The notes: generated from the letters alone by a model not told the origin. DNA of 64,000 nucleotides from Stenotrophomonas maltophilia (GCF_006970445.1 NZ_CP033877.1:1620750-1684749); one strand, 5' to 3'; counted from the first letter of the stretch, positions 1 through 7,826 are shown. Numbers and translations are program-made.

Positions 1-50
1 GTGCGCAGCTGGTACCGCCGCACGCCAACGGGCCGCGTTGATCCGTTGAT

Positions 51-1100
51 TCAAAGCAGGCGCCAGGCGCCACAGGCCAACAGCGCCAGCAGCATCGACA
101 GCAGTGCCAGGGTCCGCGGTCGCCACCATTGCCGCGGTTGCCCGGCCATGGCCTGCGGACTGCAGTAGCGCACCAGGCTCGGGCCGAAACCGGCCTGGTG
201 CTGCTGCCGCGCGCAGGCGTCCAGACAGGCGCCGCAGGCCAGGCAATCGGCCTGCGGTCCCTGGCGGATATCCAGTTGCATCGGGCAGGCGCTGACACAG
301 GCGGCGCAATCGGTGCAGTCGCCCAGGCGGTCGGCGCTGAAGGTGGGCATCGGTCCGGCCAGCAGCGGATGTGCGGCACGGAATACGTAGTCCTGCGCGG
401 TAGTCGGGTCGAGCAGGCCGCGGTTGCGGCCGAGCACGCCACCGTGGCCCGGCGGGCGCATGCCGCGCGGTTCACCGCGGCGCGCGTCGTACAACATGCG
501 TGGCGTATGCGGATCGGTCAGCAGTGGCTGCATGCGCGCGAACGGGCACAGCGAACGGCATACCTGCTCGCGCAGGAAACCGGCATTACCCCAGGTGGCG
601 GCGGCATAGAACAGCACCCAGAACGTTTCCCAGCCGCTCCAGCCGGCATGCGGGGCGGCGGCCAGCAGTCCAGCGATCGGGCTGAACAGGCCGACGAAGG
701 TGATGCCGGTCCACAGCGACAGCAGTCCCCACGCAACCTGGGTGGCAGGGCGCACGGCCGGCACGGGCAAGACCTTGGCCATGCCGCGCGCAATCCAGTC
801 GAAGGCACGACGCCACAGCGTCTGCGGGCAGGCGTGGCCGCACCAGATGCGGCCGGCGAGGTGGGTGAGCAGCGCAAGGCCGACCGCCAGTACCGCCAGC
901 AACCCGATCAGCACGCCGACATCGCCGGGCCACAACGTCCAGCCAAGCAGGTCGAAGCGCCGTGCATTGATGTCCAGCAGCAGGGCCTGGTGCCCGTTCC
1001 AGCGCAGCCATGGCAGTGCATAGAACAGGGCCAGCAGGAGTACGCTGAGCGCGCCGCGCCAACGCCAGGGGCGTGGGATTCCGGTACAGGGCGTACTCAT
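51..1100 (-). CDS. ccoG: CcoG/RdxA-type ferredoxin, cytochrome cbb3 oxidase accessory protein (short form)
   Basis: This is a membrane iron-sulfur protein of the CcoG/FixG/RdxA family, which supports copper handling during assembly of cbb3-type cytochrome oxidase. The 349 residues begin with hydrophobic segments near 17-30 and 58-80. Cysteine pairs follow at 87/91 (CGHACPQT) and 181/185 (CRSLCPF). Two 4Fe-4S motifs follow, with cysteines at 262/265/268/272 and 286/289/292/296, and the protein ends in one more membrane helix. Typical CcoG proteins have about 470 residues with a C-terminal Ig-like domain, and that domain is absent here. The start overlaps the stop of the upstream gene by 4 bases, so the two are co-transcribed and translationally coupled. 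The FNR box at 1499 fits a low-oxygen role. Confidence 0.9.
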   Translation of the reverse strand: MSTPCTGIPRPWRWRGALSVLLLALFYALPWLRWNGHQALLLDINARRFDLLGWTLWPGDVGVLIGLLAVLAVGLALLTHLAGRIWCGHACPQTLWRRAFDWIARGMAKVLPVPAVRPATQVAWGLLSLWTGITFVGLFSPIAGLLAAAPHAGWSGWETFWVLFYAAATWGNAGFLREQVCRSLCPFARMQPLLTDPHTPRMLYDARRGEPRGMRPPGHGGVLGRNRGLLDPTTAQDYVFRAAHPLLAGPMPTFSADRLGDCTDCAACVSACPMQLDIRQGPQADCLACGACLDACARQQHQAGFGPSLVRYCSPQAMAGQPRQWWRPRTLALLSMLLALLACGAWRLL

Positions 1101-1384
1101 CCCAGCGGCAGCTCGTCGTCGTCATCGCTCGGCATCGGCCGCTGCAGGTACCAGGTGACCGCGCTGGACAGTGCCGTCACCGACCAGAACATGAAAAACC
1201 CTGCCGTATAGCCCAGTTCGCGGCTGATCGTCGTGCCCGGGAAGCTGATCGCCTGCAACCGCAGCGGGTCGACGAAGGCGAAGAACACCACGCTGGCCAG
1301 GCCCGCAGCGATGAAGCTGGGCCAGAGGATGGCACCCCAGTGCTGGATCAGCTGCTGGCGGCGGCTGGGAGAGGGTCTGTTCAT
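1097..1384 (-). CDS. Small two-helix membrane protein in the ccoG operon
   Basis: This 95-residue protein is the first gene of the operon with ccoG. It has a basic N-terminus (MNRPSPSRRQQ), hydrophobic segments at about residues 18-36 and 54-75, and an acidic tail (PSDDDDELPLG). I do not recognise a named family. The position suggests a helper in cbb3 oxidase assembly or a respiration-linked membrane protein, which is inference from context only. The start was chosen at the ATG whose complement is 1382-1384. The frame stays open further upstream, but that part reads through the intergenic FNR box and looks non-coding. Confidence 0.75.
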   Translation of the reverse strand: MNRPSPSRRQQLIQHWGAILWPSFIAAGLASVVFFAFVDPLRLQAISFPGTTISRELGYTAGFFMFWSVTALSSAVTWYLQRPMPSDDDDELPLG

Positions 1385-1498
1385 GCTGTCCCGGATCGGA
1401 ATGAGGGCGGCGCGTATACTCCGCCGAGGCTGGCGCAGCATCCGCAGGGCATGCTTCCTGCAAGCGTGCCAGCCTAGGTGCAGCGAACTGCGCCGACA

Positions 1499-1512
1499 TT
1501 GATCTGGATCAA
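1499..1512. promoter_or_regulatory. FNR/ANR-type box between ccoG operon and truncated haemoglobin
   Basis: TTGATCTGGATCAA matches the FNR consensus TTGAT-N4-ATCAA at every defined position. It lies between divergent transcription units, 115 bp from the membrane-protein/ccoG start and 53 bp from the haemoglobin start. A TAGGCT hexamer about 32 bp away on the minus-strand side fits a class II FNR-activated promoter for the ccoG operon. Control of the haemoglobin side is less certain because its -10 is weak. Confidence 0.85.
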
Positions 1513-1564
1513 CGGTGGTGCTGGCCGGCTGCGGCACACTTGCCGGCAAGCTTTGGGTGCCCTG

Positions 1565-2005
1565 ATGAACGCAACACCGCCGCCTGTCCTTCCTGTCGCT
1601 TCCCCCGGGTTGTGCACCGAGCAGGAAGTGACCCGCCTGGTCCACGACTTCTATGCGCGCGTGCGCGAAGAGGAGCGGCTGGGGCCAGTGTTCGAGGCGC
1701 ACGTCCATGACTGGCCGGAACACCTGGCGCAGCTGGTCGATTTCTGGTCGGCGATGCTGCGCGGTACACGCCGCTTCAAGGGCTCGCCGATGTCCAAGCA
1801 CATGGCCATCGAGCTGGACAAGGACCTGTTCGACCGCTGGCTGGTGCTGTTCCGGATCACCACCGCCGAGTGCGGCAACCCGCCCATGCAGGAGCTGGCC
1901 AACGACGTGGCCGCGCGCATCGGTGACACCTTCTGGAAGCGCTACCAGATGCTGCGCTGGCCGCAGGTTGGCCTGCCGGTGCTGGGAATCTCCACCCGGG
2001 ATTGA
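1565..2005 (+). CDS. Group III-type truncated haemoglobin
   Basis: This 146-residue protein of the truncated haemoglobin family probably binds haem and deals with oxygen or nitric oxide under low oxygen. The B-helix aromatic pair FY is at 29-30, the candidate proximal histidine is His79 in SKHM, and the conserved RWL-LF segment is at 91-96. These features fit class III (CtrHb-like) proteins. The ATG at 1565 was chosen because an upstream extension would run over the FNR box. It lies between an FNR-regulated ccoG operon and hemN, which supports a microaerobic role. Its stop codon lies inside a second FNR-like box that serves hemN. Confidence 0.85.
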   Translation: MNATPPPVLPVASPGLCTEQEVTRLVHDFYARVREEERLGPVFEAHVHDWPEHLAQLVDFWSAMLRGTRRFKGSPMSKHMAIELDKDLFDRWLVLFRITTAECGNPPMQELANDVAARIGDTFWKRYQMLRWPQVGLPVLGISTRD

Positions 2006-2015
2006 TCTGGGTCAA
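2002..2015 (+). promoter_or_regulatory. FNR/ANR-like box upstream of hemN
   Basis: TTGATCTGGGTCAA differs from the FNR consensus by one base in the right half-site. It overlaps the stop codon of the haemoglobin gene, and its centre is 41.5 bp upstream of the hemN ATG. That is the standard class II distance from an FNR site to a transcription start, so the hemN transcript may begin at or next to its start codon. Confidence 0.75.
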
Positions 2016-2049
2016 GGCGGCCACGGCCGCCCGGCGCGATGCTGGCGGC

Positions 2050-3459
2050 ATGGACACGTTCTCTCCCGCCGCCGGTGGCCTGGCCTGGACCTTCGACCCC
2101 GACCTTCTGCGCCGGCACGACCGGCCGGGCCCGCGCTACACCTCGTACCCGACCGCGCCGCATTTCCATGATGGCTTCGACGCGCCGGCGCTGCGCCAGG
2201 CGATCGCCGACAGCAACCAGCTGGCCCGCGCGCTGTCGTTGTACGTGCATGTGCCGTTCTGCTCCAGCCCCTGCTTCTACTGCGGCTGCAACCGCGTGAT
2301 CACCCGCGACCGCGGTCGGGGCCACAGCTACGTCTCGCGCGTGCTGGCCGAGGCCGACCTGCTGGCGCCGCAGTTCGAGGACGGTCGTGAGGTCATCCAG
2401 CTGCACCTGGGCGGGGGCACGCCGAACTTCCTCGATGCCGAGGCAATGACCACGCTGGTGGAAGGGCTGCGTCGGCGCTTTGATTTCAGCGATTCGCCGC
2501 AGCGCGATTTCTCGATCGAACTCGATCCGCGCTTCATCGATACCCGCGATGTCGCCATGCTGGCGCGGCTGGGCTTCAACCGGGCCAGCCTGGGCGTGCA
2601 GGATTTCGATCCGCAGGTGCAGGAAGCCATCAACCGCGTGCAGGGCGTGCAGCAGACGCTGGACATCCTGCAGGCCTGCCGCGACAGCGGGATGCGCTCG
2701 GTCAACGTCGACCTGATCTATGGATTGCCGGGACAGAGCCTGGAAGGGTTTGGCCGCACCCTGGAACGGGTGCTGGCATTGCGCCCGGATCGCCTGGCGG
2801 TGTACGGCTACGCACATCTGCCGCATCTGTTCCGCGCCCAGAAGCAGATCGACGAAAGCCGCTTGCCTTCGCCGGAAGACAAACTGGCACTGCTGGGCCT
2901 GGCGGTGGAGAAACTCTCTGCGGCCGGCTACCAGTACATCGGCATGGATCACTTCGCATTGCCGGAAGAAGATCTGTCACGCGCGCAGCGTGCCGGACAG
3001 CTGCATCGCAATTTCATGGGCTATACCACCCACGCAGACACCGATCTGCTCGGCCTGGGCGTGAGTGCGATCAGCCACATCGGTGCCACCTACAGCCAGA
3101 ATCCGCGCGACCTGCCGTCGTGGGAGGACGCGGTGGACCAGGGCCAGCTGCCGGTCTGGCGCGGCGTGGCGCTGAGTGCCGACGACCAGTTGCGTGCAGA
3201 GCTGATCCAGCAGCTGATGTGCCAGGGCGAAGTGGACGGTGCCGTGCTGGGCCAACGCCATGGCGTCGATTTCGAGCAGTACTTCACCGAAGACCTGCGT
3301 TCGGTGCAGCGGCTGCAGGACGACGGCCTGGCTGAATACCGCGACGGTGTGGTGCGCGCCAGCGAGCCGGGGCGGCCGCTGCTGCGGCTGCTGGCAATGT
3401 GCTTCGACCCATACCTGCGTGCCGCCCACGAGCAGCCGCGCTACTCGCGTGCGATCTGA
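2050..3459 (+). CDS. hemN: Oxygen-independent coproporphyrinogen III dehydrogenase HemN
   Basis: This radical SAM enzyme converts coproporphyrinogen III to protoporphyrinogen IX without oxygen in haem synthesis. The 469-residue length is normal for true HemN. The iron-sulfur motif CSSPCFYCGC gives cysteines 71, 75 and 78 for the cluster plus the extra Cys80 typical of HemN. The glycine-rich SAM motif LHLGGGTPNF follows, and the HemN C-terminal domain fills the rest. The ATG at 2050 aligns with the usual N-terminus. No Shine-Dalgarno sequence is visible before it. The FNR-like box just upstream fits anaerobic induction. Confidence 0.95.
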   Translation: MDTFSPAAGGLAWTFDPDLLRRHDRPGPRYTSYPTAPHFHDGFDAPALRQAIADSNQLARALSLYVHVPFCSSPCFYCGCNRVITRDRGRGHSYVSRVLAEADLLAPQFEDGREVIQLHLGGGTPNFLDAEAMTTLVEGLRRRFDFSDSPQRDFSIELDPRFIDTRDVAMLARLGFNRASLGVQDFDPQVQEAINRVQGVQQTLDILQACRDSGMRSVNVDLIYGLPGQSLEGFGRTLERVLALRPDRLAVYGYAHLPHLFRAQKQIDESRLPSPEDKLALLGLAVEKLSAAGYQYIGMDHFALPEEDLSRAQRAGQLHRNFMGYTTHADTDLLGLGVSAISHIGATYSQNPRDLPSWEDAVDQGQLPVWRGVALSADDQLRAELIQQLMCQGEVDGAVLGQRHGVDFEQYFTEDLRSVQRLQDDGLAEYRDGVVRASEPGRPLLRLLAMCFDPYLRAAHEQPRYSRAI

Positions 3460-3463
3460 CGGC

Positions 3464-3934
3464 TCAGCGCTTCCTGCCGACGCCGCGTTCCGGATGCCGG
3501 GCGGCCATGCCATAGCCGCTGTGGGTCGTATGGACCCGGCCGCCGATATCGGTGTACGACGTGGAGTAGCTGCCATCGCTGTACTCGGTGCGGGTCTTGC
3601 CACCGATATCGGTGCGCGAGTACGAGGTGCTGCCATCGCTGTAGCGGGTGCGGACGTTTCCGGAACTGTCCCTGCTCGAGGTCGAGTAGCTGCCGTCGCT
3701 GTATTCGGTGCGGGTGTTCCCGGAGATGTCGATCTGTCTCGTCGAAGACGATCGGCCGTCACTGTAGCGGTTGGATACGTTTCCGGAGATGTCGCGCCTG
3801 CTGGAACCGGTGGAGCCATCGCTGTATTCCGTCCGCGAGGTGTCGGAGGTCACGCGTTGGGTCAGCGACGACTGCGCCAACGCAGGAAGACTGGCGACGC
3901 AGAGCAGGGGAAGCATCAGGGTGGACAGCTTCAT
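3464..3934 (-). CDS. Secreted protein of five 20-residue YSDGS repeats (unknown function)
   Basis: This 156-residue protein has a clear Sec signal peptide (MKLSTLMLPLLCVASLPALA). Five consecutive units of 20-21 residues with the pattern RTEYSDGS-x5-RD-x-SGN-V follow, then a degenerate sixth unit and a basic tail. Each unit has one invariant YSDG turn and a later SGN or GG turn, rich in serine, threonine and tyrosine, which suggests a stack of short beta hairpins. I do not recognise the family. The YD or RHS repeats have a similar look but a different period. It is convergent with hemN and has only 4 bp between the stops. The start at 3934 is the one that gives the signal peptide. Confidence 0.7.
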   Translation of the reverse strand: MKLSTLMLPLLCVASLPALAQSSLTQRVTSDTSRTEYSDGSTGSSRRDISGNVSNRYSDGRSSSTRQIDISGNTRTEYSDGSYSTSSRDSSGNVRTRYSDGSTSYSRTDIGGKTRTEYSDGSYSTSYTDIGGRVHTTHSGYGMAARHPERGVGRKR

Positions 3935-3990
3935 GCGCAGGTTCCTTGTGCAATGCCCCATGGGGCGGACGCCATCGCGCGCTGCGATGT

Positions 3991-4077
3991 TGGTGCCCGG
4001 AGCCGGAATCGAACCGGCATGGGGTTGCCCCCGGCGGATTTTAAGTCCGATGCGTCTACCAGTTTCGCCATCCGGGC
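3991..4077 (-). tRNA. tRNA-Leu(TAA)
   Basis: The minus strand folds as an 87-nt class II tRNA with acceptor GCCCGGA/TCCGGGC, D-arm TGGCGAAACTGGTAGACGC, an anticodon loop CTTAAAA giving TAA, a long variable arm, T-loop GGTTCGATTCC and an encoded CCA end. A TACAAT hexamer (complement of 4094-4099) lies 17-22 bp before the 5' end and is a good -10 candidate. Confidence 0.97.
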
Positions 4078-4208
4078 CTGCAGCGCGGCGCCGATTGTAG
4101 CCCAGCTGCAGAATCGCAGCCGGATTGCGCTGGGGCGGCAGCGTGCTTAACTGTCGCTCCCATTCATGTCATAGTCCAAACCATCGTTCCCAGGGGGGGA
4201 GCCGCCCG

Positions 4209-4643
4209 ATGTCGCTGCACGCGATTGCCTATGCCAGTGAGGCCCGCGCCGATCTGCAGACAACCGATCTTGACCGCCTGCTGGCCGATGCCACGGCATT
4301 CAACCGTGTAGCCGGTGTCACCGGTGTGCTGATGTTCGACGGCAGCCGTTTCCTGCAGTACCTGGAAGGCCCGGAGGACGGTATCGATTCGGTGTACCAG
4401 CGCATCGTCAATGCGCGCAGCCATGGCCAGCTGAAGGTGTTGTGCCGCGCGCCGGTGGCGCAACGGGCGTTCCCGCGCTGGTCGATGGGGACCCGGCGCA
4501 TCGATGCGGACCTGCTGGTACAGATCGTTGACGCCGCATGGCCGGGCTTCCTGCTTGGCAGCGGTGGTTTCGAGCGGCTGCTGCAGGCCTGGACCGGCGC
4601 CGATGGTGAACTGGAGCCGGCAGCGGTCGCACTGGGCTCCTGA
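4209..4643 (+). CDS. BLUF-domain blue-light photoreceptor
   Basis: This short protein of 144 residues is nearly all BLUF domain, which binds FAD and changes its hydrogen bonding in blue light. The three key residues are visible: Tyr8 (IAYASEA), Asn32 (FNRVAGVTG) and Gln50 (FLQYLEG), followed by the Trp91/Met93 segment RWSMGTRR. There is no fused output domain, so signalling would need a partner protein or conformational change of its C-terminal helices. The G-rich stretch before the ATG at 4209 can act as ribosome binding site. The target of the signal cannot be read from the neighbours. Confidence 0.92.
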   Translation: MSLHAIAYASEARADLQTTDLDRLLADATAFNRVAGVTGVLMFDGSRFLQYLEGPEDGIDSVYQRIVNARSHGQLKVLCRAPVAQRAFPRWSMGTRRIDADLLVQIVDAAWPGFLLGSGGFERLLQAWTGADGELEPAAVALGS

Positions 4644-4786
4644 CCCCACCTTGGCGACCGGGCACCCGGGCCGTTAGGCTGTAGCCTTTCTGGTGTGGAT
4701 CTGCCCGGAGTGGTACAGCGAATGAGTTGGTCGGCCATGCCCATGGCAGCACGCATGCGATTTCATCCGTTGCACGGGATGCGCCG

Positions 4787-6073
4787 GTGAGCGCGCCCCT
4801 TTCGGCAGCCGGGTCGCCGCGCTTCGCGGTGATCGGGCTGGGCTACGTCGGCCTGCCGTTGGCGGTGGCTTTCGGCCGGCACTGGCCGACACTGGGCTTT
4901 GACATCGATGCCGAGCGCATCGCCGAGCTCCGCGATGGCCAGGACCATACGCTGGAAATGGAGGCCGGTGAGCTGGCCAGTGCACAGCAGCTGCAGTACG
5001 GCAGCGATCCGGCACTGCTCGATGCCTGCAATGTCTACATCGTCACCGTGCCGACCCCGATCGATGCCTATGAGCAGCCCGACCTGGAGCCGTTGCGTTC
5101 GGCGACGCGGCTGATCGCCAGCCACCTGCGCGCGGGTGACCTGGTGATCTACGAATCCACGGTGTACCCCGGCACCACCGAAGAGGTCTGCGTGCCGCTG
5201 CTGGAGCAGATCTCCGGGTTGCGCTTCAACGAAGACTTCTTCTGTGGCTACAGCCCGGAGCGGGTCAGTCCCGGCGACCGCCAGCGGCGCCTGGCCGATA
5301 TCCGCAAGATCACCTCGGGGTCGACACCGGAAGTGGCTGCGGTGATTGATGGCCTTTACCAGCGCATCATCGCCGCCGGTACCTTTCCGGCGCCGTCGAT
5401 GCGTGTGGCCGAAGCGGCCAAGGTGGTCGAGAACATCCAGCGTGACGTCAACATCGCGCTGGTCAACGAGCTCGCGCTGATCTTCGACCGGCTCGGCATC
5501 GATACCCAGGATGTGCTCGACGCCGCCGGCAGCAAGTGGAACTTCCTGCCGTTCCGGCCGGGCCTGGTCGGCGGCCATTGCATCGGCGTGGACCCGTACT
5601 ACCTGCTGCACAAATCCGAGAGCGTGGGCTATCACCCGGACCTGATCCACACCGCGCGGCAGGTCAACAACCGCGTCGGCGAGCATGTGGCGTCGCGGGT
5701 GCTGGCGATGCTGGCCGAACGTGGCCGCGCACCTGCGCAGTCGCGCATCCTGGTGCTGGGCGTGACCTTCAAGGAGGACTGCCCGGACCTGCGCAACAGC
5801 CGCGCGCTGGAACTGGCGCAGCGCCTGCACGATGCAGGTGCACAGGTCGAGGTCAGCGACCCGTGGGTCGGCCCGGCGGCATTGGCCGACGCGGGCGTGC
5901 ATTGGCTGGCCGAGCCGGTGGCAGGATGCTACGACGCCGTGGTGCTGGCAGTGGCCCACGCCCGATTCAAGGCCATGGATGACGCGGCAATCCGGGGGCT
6001 GCTGACGCCCGGTGGCATCGTCTACGACGTGAAATCGGCCTGGCCGCGCAATGTGGTTGACGGTCGCCTGTAA
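4787..6073 (+). CDS. Nucleotide-sugar 6-dehydrogenase (TviB/WbpA-like, UDP-HexNAc type)
   Basis: This enzyme is an NAD-dependent four-electron dehydrogenase that oxidises a UDP-sugar to the uronic acid for surface polysaccharide. It has the N-terminal Rossmann motif VIGLGYVGLPLA, the central helical domain, the catalytic cysteine in GGHCIGVDPYYL, and the C-terminal domain with GVTFKEDCPDLRNS. The sequence is closest in character to the TviB/WbpO-type UDP-N-acetylgalactosamine or glucosamine dehydrogenases rather than to UDP-glucose dehydrogenase. No other polysaccharide genes are adjacent. There is no good ATG: GTG at 4787 gives 428 residues, and TTG at 4727 would add 20 residues. Confidence 0.85.
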   Translation: MSAPLSAAGSPRFAVIGLGYVGLPLAVAFGRHWPTLGFDIDAERIAELRDGQDHTLEMEAGELASAQQLQYGSDPALLDACNVYIVTVPTPIDAYEQPDLEPLRSATRLIASHLRAGDLVIYESTVYPGTTEEVCVPLLEQISGLRFNEDFFCGYSPERVSPGDRQRRLADIRKITSGSTPEVAAVIDGLYQRIIAAGTFPAPSMRVAEAAKVVENIQRDVNIALVNELALIFDRLGIDTQDVLDAAGSKWNFLPFRPGLVGGHCIGVDPYYLLHKSESVGYHPDLIHTARQVNNRVGEHVASRVLAMLAERGRAPAQSRILVLGVTFKEDCPDLRNSRALELAQRLHDAGAQVEVSDPWVGPAALADAGVHWLAEPVAGCYDAVVLAVAHARFKAMDDAAIRGLLTPGGIVYDVKSAWPRNVVDGRL

Positions 6074-6128
6074 GCGTCGGTGGCATCCGGCGCGGTAGAC
6101 TCGCAGGCAGTTGCAACCAAGGAACGCC

Positions 6129-7751
6129 ATGCACCGGTATATCGTCTACCTGCTCGCCATCCTGATGTTTCCCATCTGCCTGTGGTTGGCCACGATCTGG
6201 CCGGCCTGGTACTGGGGCGTCGGCCTGACTGCCGCGATGGTGGCGCTGGGGACCTGGGACCTGCTGCAGAAGCGCAGCACGCTGCGTCGCAACTATCCGG
6301 TGATGGCGCATTTCCGCTATGGCCTGGAATCGATCGGTCCGGAAATCCGCCAGTACTTCGTGCAGAGCGACCTGGAGGACGTGCCGTTCTCGCGCCAGCA
6401 GCGTGCGCTGATCTACCAGCGCGCCAAGAACGAGATGGACACGGTGCCGTTCGGCACCCTGCGTAGCACCTATGCGGTGGATTACGAGTGGATCAACCAT
6501 TCGTTGGCGCCGACCGCCATTGCCAAGCACGATTTCCGCGTGTTGATCGGTGCGAACTGCGCAAAGCCCTATTCGGCCAGCGTGTTCAATGTTTCGGCGA
6601 TGAGCTTCGGCTCGCTGTCGGCCAACGCGATCCGCGCACTGAACGAAGGCGCGCGGCGCGGTGGCTTCTACCACGACACCGGCGAAGGTTCGATTTCGCC
6701 CTATCACCGCGAGATGGGCGGCGATCTGGTCTGGGAGATCGGCTCGGGCTACTTCGGTTGCCGTGACGAAAAGGGCGGTTTCAGCGAAGAGCGCTTCGTC
6801 GCCAACGCCACCCACGACCAGGTCAAGATGATCGAGATCAAGCTGTCGCAGGGCGCCAAGCCCGGCCACGGCGGCGTGCTGCCCGCACCGAAGGTGACCG
6901 CCGAGATATCGGTGACCCGTGGCGTGCCGATGGGTGTGGACTGCGTATCGCCGTCGCGTCACTCGGCGTTCTCGACGCCGGTCGAGCTGCTGCAGTTCGT
7001 GGCTCGCCTGCGCGAGCTGTCCGGTGGCAAGCCGGTCGGTTTCAAGCTGGCCATCGGCCACCCCTGGGAATGGTTCGGCATCGCCAAGGCGATGCAGGAA
7101 ACAGGGCTGCTGCCGGACTTCATCGTGGTCGATGGTGCCGAAGGAGGCACCGGCGCGGCACCGGCTGAATTCGTCGACCATGTCGGCGTTCCGATGCACG
7201 AAGCGCTGCTGCTGGTGCACAACACCCTGGTCGGCCTGGACCTGCGCGAGCGCATCCGTATCGGTGCGGCCGGCAAGATCACCAGTGCATTCGACATCGC
7301 GCGCACCATCGCGCTCGGCGCCGACTGGTGCAATGCCGGTCGTGGCTTCATGTTCGCACTGGGCTGCATCCAGTCGTTGAGCTGCCATACCGACAAGTGC
7401 CCGACCGGCATCGCCACCCAGGACCCAGCGCGCTGGAAGCACCTGGATGCACCGGACAAGGCCACCCGGGTGTACAGCTACCACGAGCACACGCTGCATG
7501 CCTTGAAGGAGCTGCTGTGTGCCGCGGGCCTGAACGATCCGGCCGAACTGGGGCCGGAGCACATCCTTCGTCGTGTCTCGCCGGTGGAAATCCGTTCGCT
7601 GGCGTCGCTGTACCGCTACCTGGAACCGGGCGAGCTGCTGCACAAGGTGCCCGACCATGCAGTGTTCCATGCGTTCTGGGCCGATGCGCGCAGCGATTCG
7701 TTCCAGCCGCCGCCGAAGATCCAGGCGCTGCGCGCCAGCAAGTCGCGATAA
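6129..7751 (+). CDS. FMN-binding glutamate-synthase-domain protein with N-terminal membrane segment
   Basis: This 540-residue protein consists mainly of the glutamate synthase central FMN barrel (GltB domain 2) without the glutaminase or GXGXG domains. It carries the typical SAMSFGSLS, KPGHGGVLPAPKVT, VDGAEGGTGAAP and cysteine-rich CHTDKCPTGIATQ motifs, the last providing the iron-sulfur cysteines. Hydrophobic segments near residues 5-20 and 22-40 anchor the N-terminus in the membrane. Proteins of this kind are common, but their substrate is not established, so I would not call it glutamate synthase. An AAGGA ribosome site precedes the ATG at 6129. Confidence 0.88.
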   Translation: MHRYIVYLLAILMFPICLWLATIWPAWYWGVGLTAAMVALGTWDLLQKRSTLRRNYPVMAHFRYGLESIGPEIRQYFVQSDLEDVPFSRQQRALIYQRAKNEMDTVPFGTLRSTYAVDYEWINHSLAPTAIAKHDFRVLIGANCAKPYSASVFNVSAMSFGSLSANAIRALNEGARRGGFYHDTGEGSISPYHREMGGDLVWEIGSGYFGCRDEKGGFSEERFVANATHDQVKMIEIKLSQGAKPGHGGVLPAPKVTAEISVTRGVPMGVDCVSPSRHSAFSTPVELLQFVARLRELSGGKPVGFKLAIGHPWEWFGIAKAMQETGLLPDFIVVDGAEGGTGAAPAEFVDHVGVPMHEALLLVHNTLVGLDLRERIRIGAAGKITSAFDIARTIALGADWCNAGRGFMFALGCIQSLSCHTDKCPTGIATQDPARWKHLDAPDKATRVYSYHEHTLHALKELLCAAGLNDPAELGPEHILRRVSPVEIRSLASLYRYLEPGELLHKVPDHAVFHAFWADARSDSFQPPPKIQALRASKSR

Positions 7752-7758
7752 CGATTCT

Positions 7759-7815
7759 GTAGCGTCGAGCCATGCTCGACTGCTTTTCCACGCAGTCGAG
7801 CAGGCTCGACCCTAC
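7759..7815. repeat. GTAG-ended double hairpin (SMAG-type)
   Basis: The site reads GTAG-CGTCGAGC-CAT-GCTCGAC, a short spacer, then GTCGAGCAGGCTCGAC and CTAC. Two short hairpins face each other with GTAG at the outer ends. This is the layout of the S. maltophilia GTAG repeats known as SMAG. It separates the glutamate-synthase-like gene from the next gene. Confidence 0.85.
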
Positions 7816-7826
7816 AAGGAGGCGCC

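Noticed and set aside
3464..3934. RHS/YD-repeat toxin fragment
   Set aside because: The unit has a fixed 20-residue period without the YD-repeat core (GxxxRYxYDxxGRL), the protein is short and complete with a signal peptide, and no immunity gene is beside it.
3991..4077. tRNA-Leu as an attachment site of an integrated element
   Set aside because: There is no integrase, no repeat of the tRNA 3' end nearby and no change of codon use. The same holds for tRNA-Ser at 50829.
4727..4786. TTG start of the nucleotide-sugar dehydrogenase
   Set aside because: It adds 20 residues without family character, and the GTG at 4787 leaves a normal short N-terminus. It stays possible.
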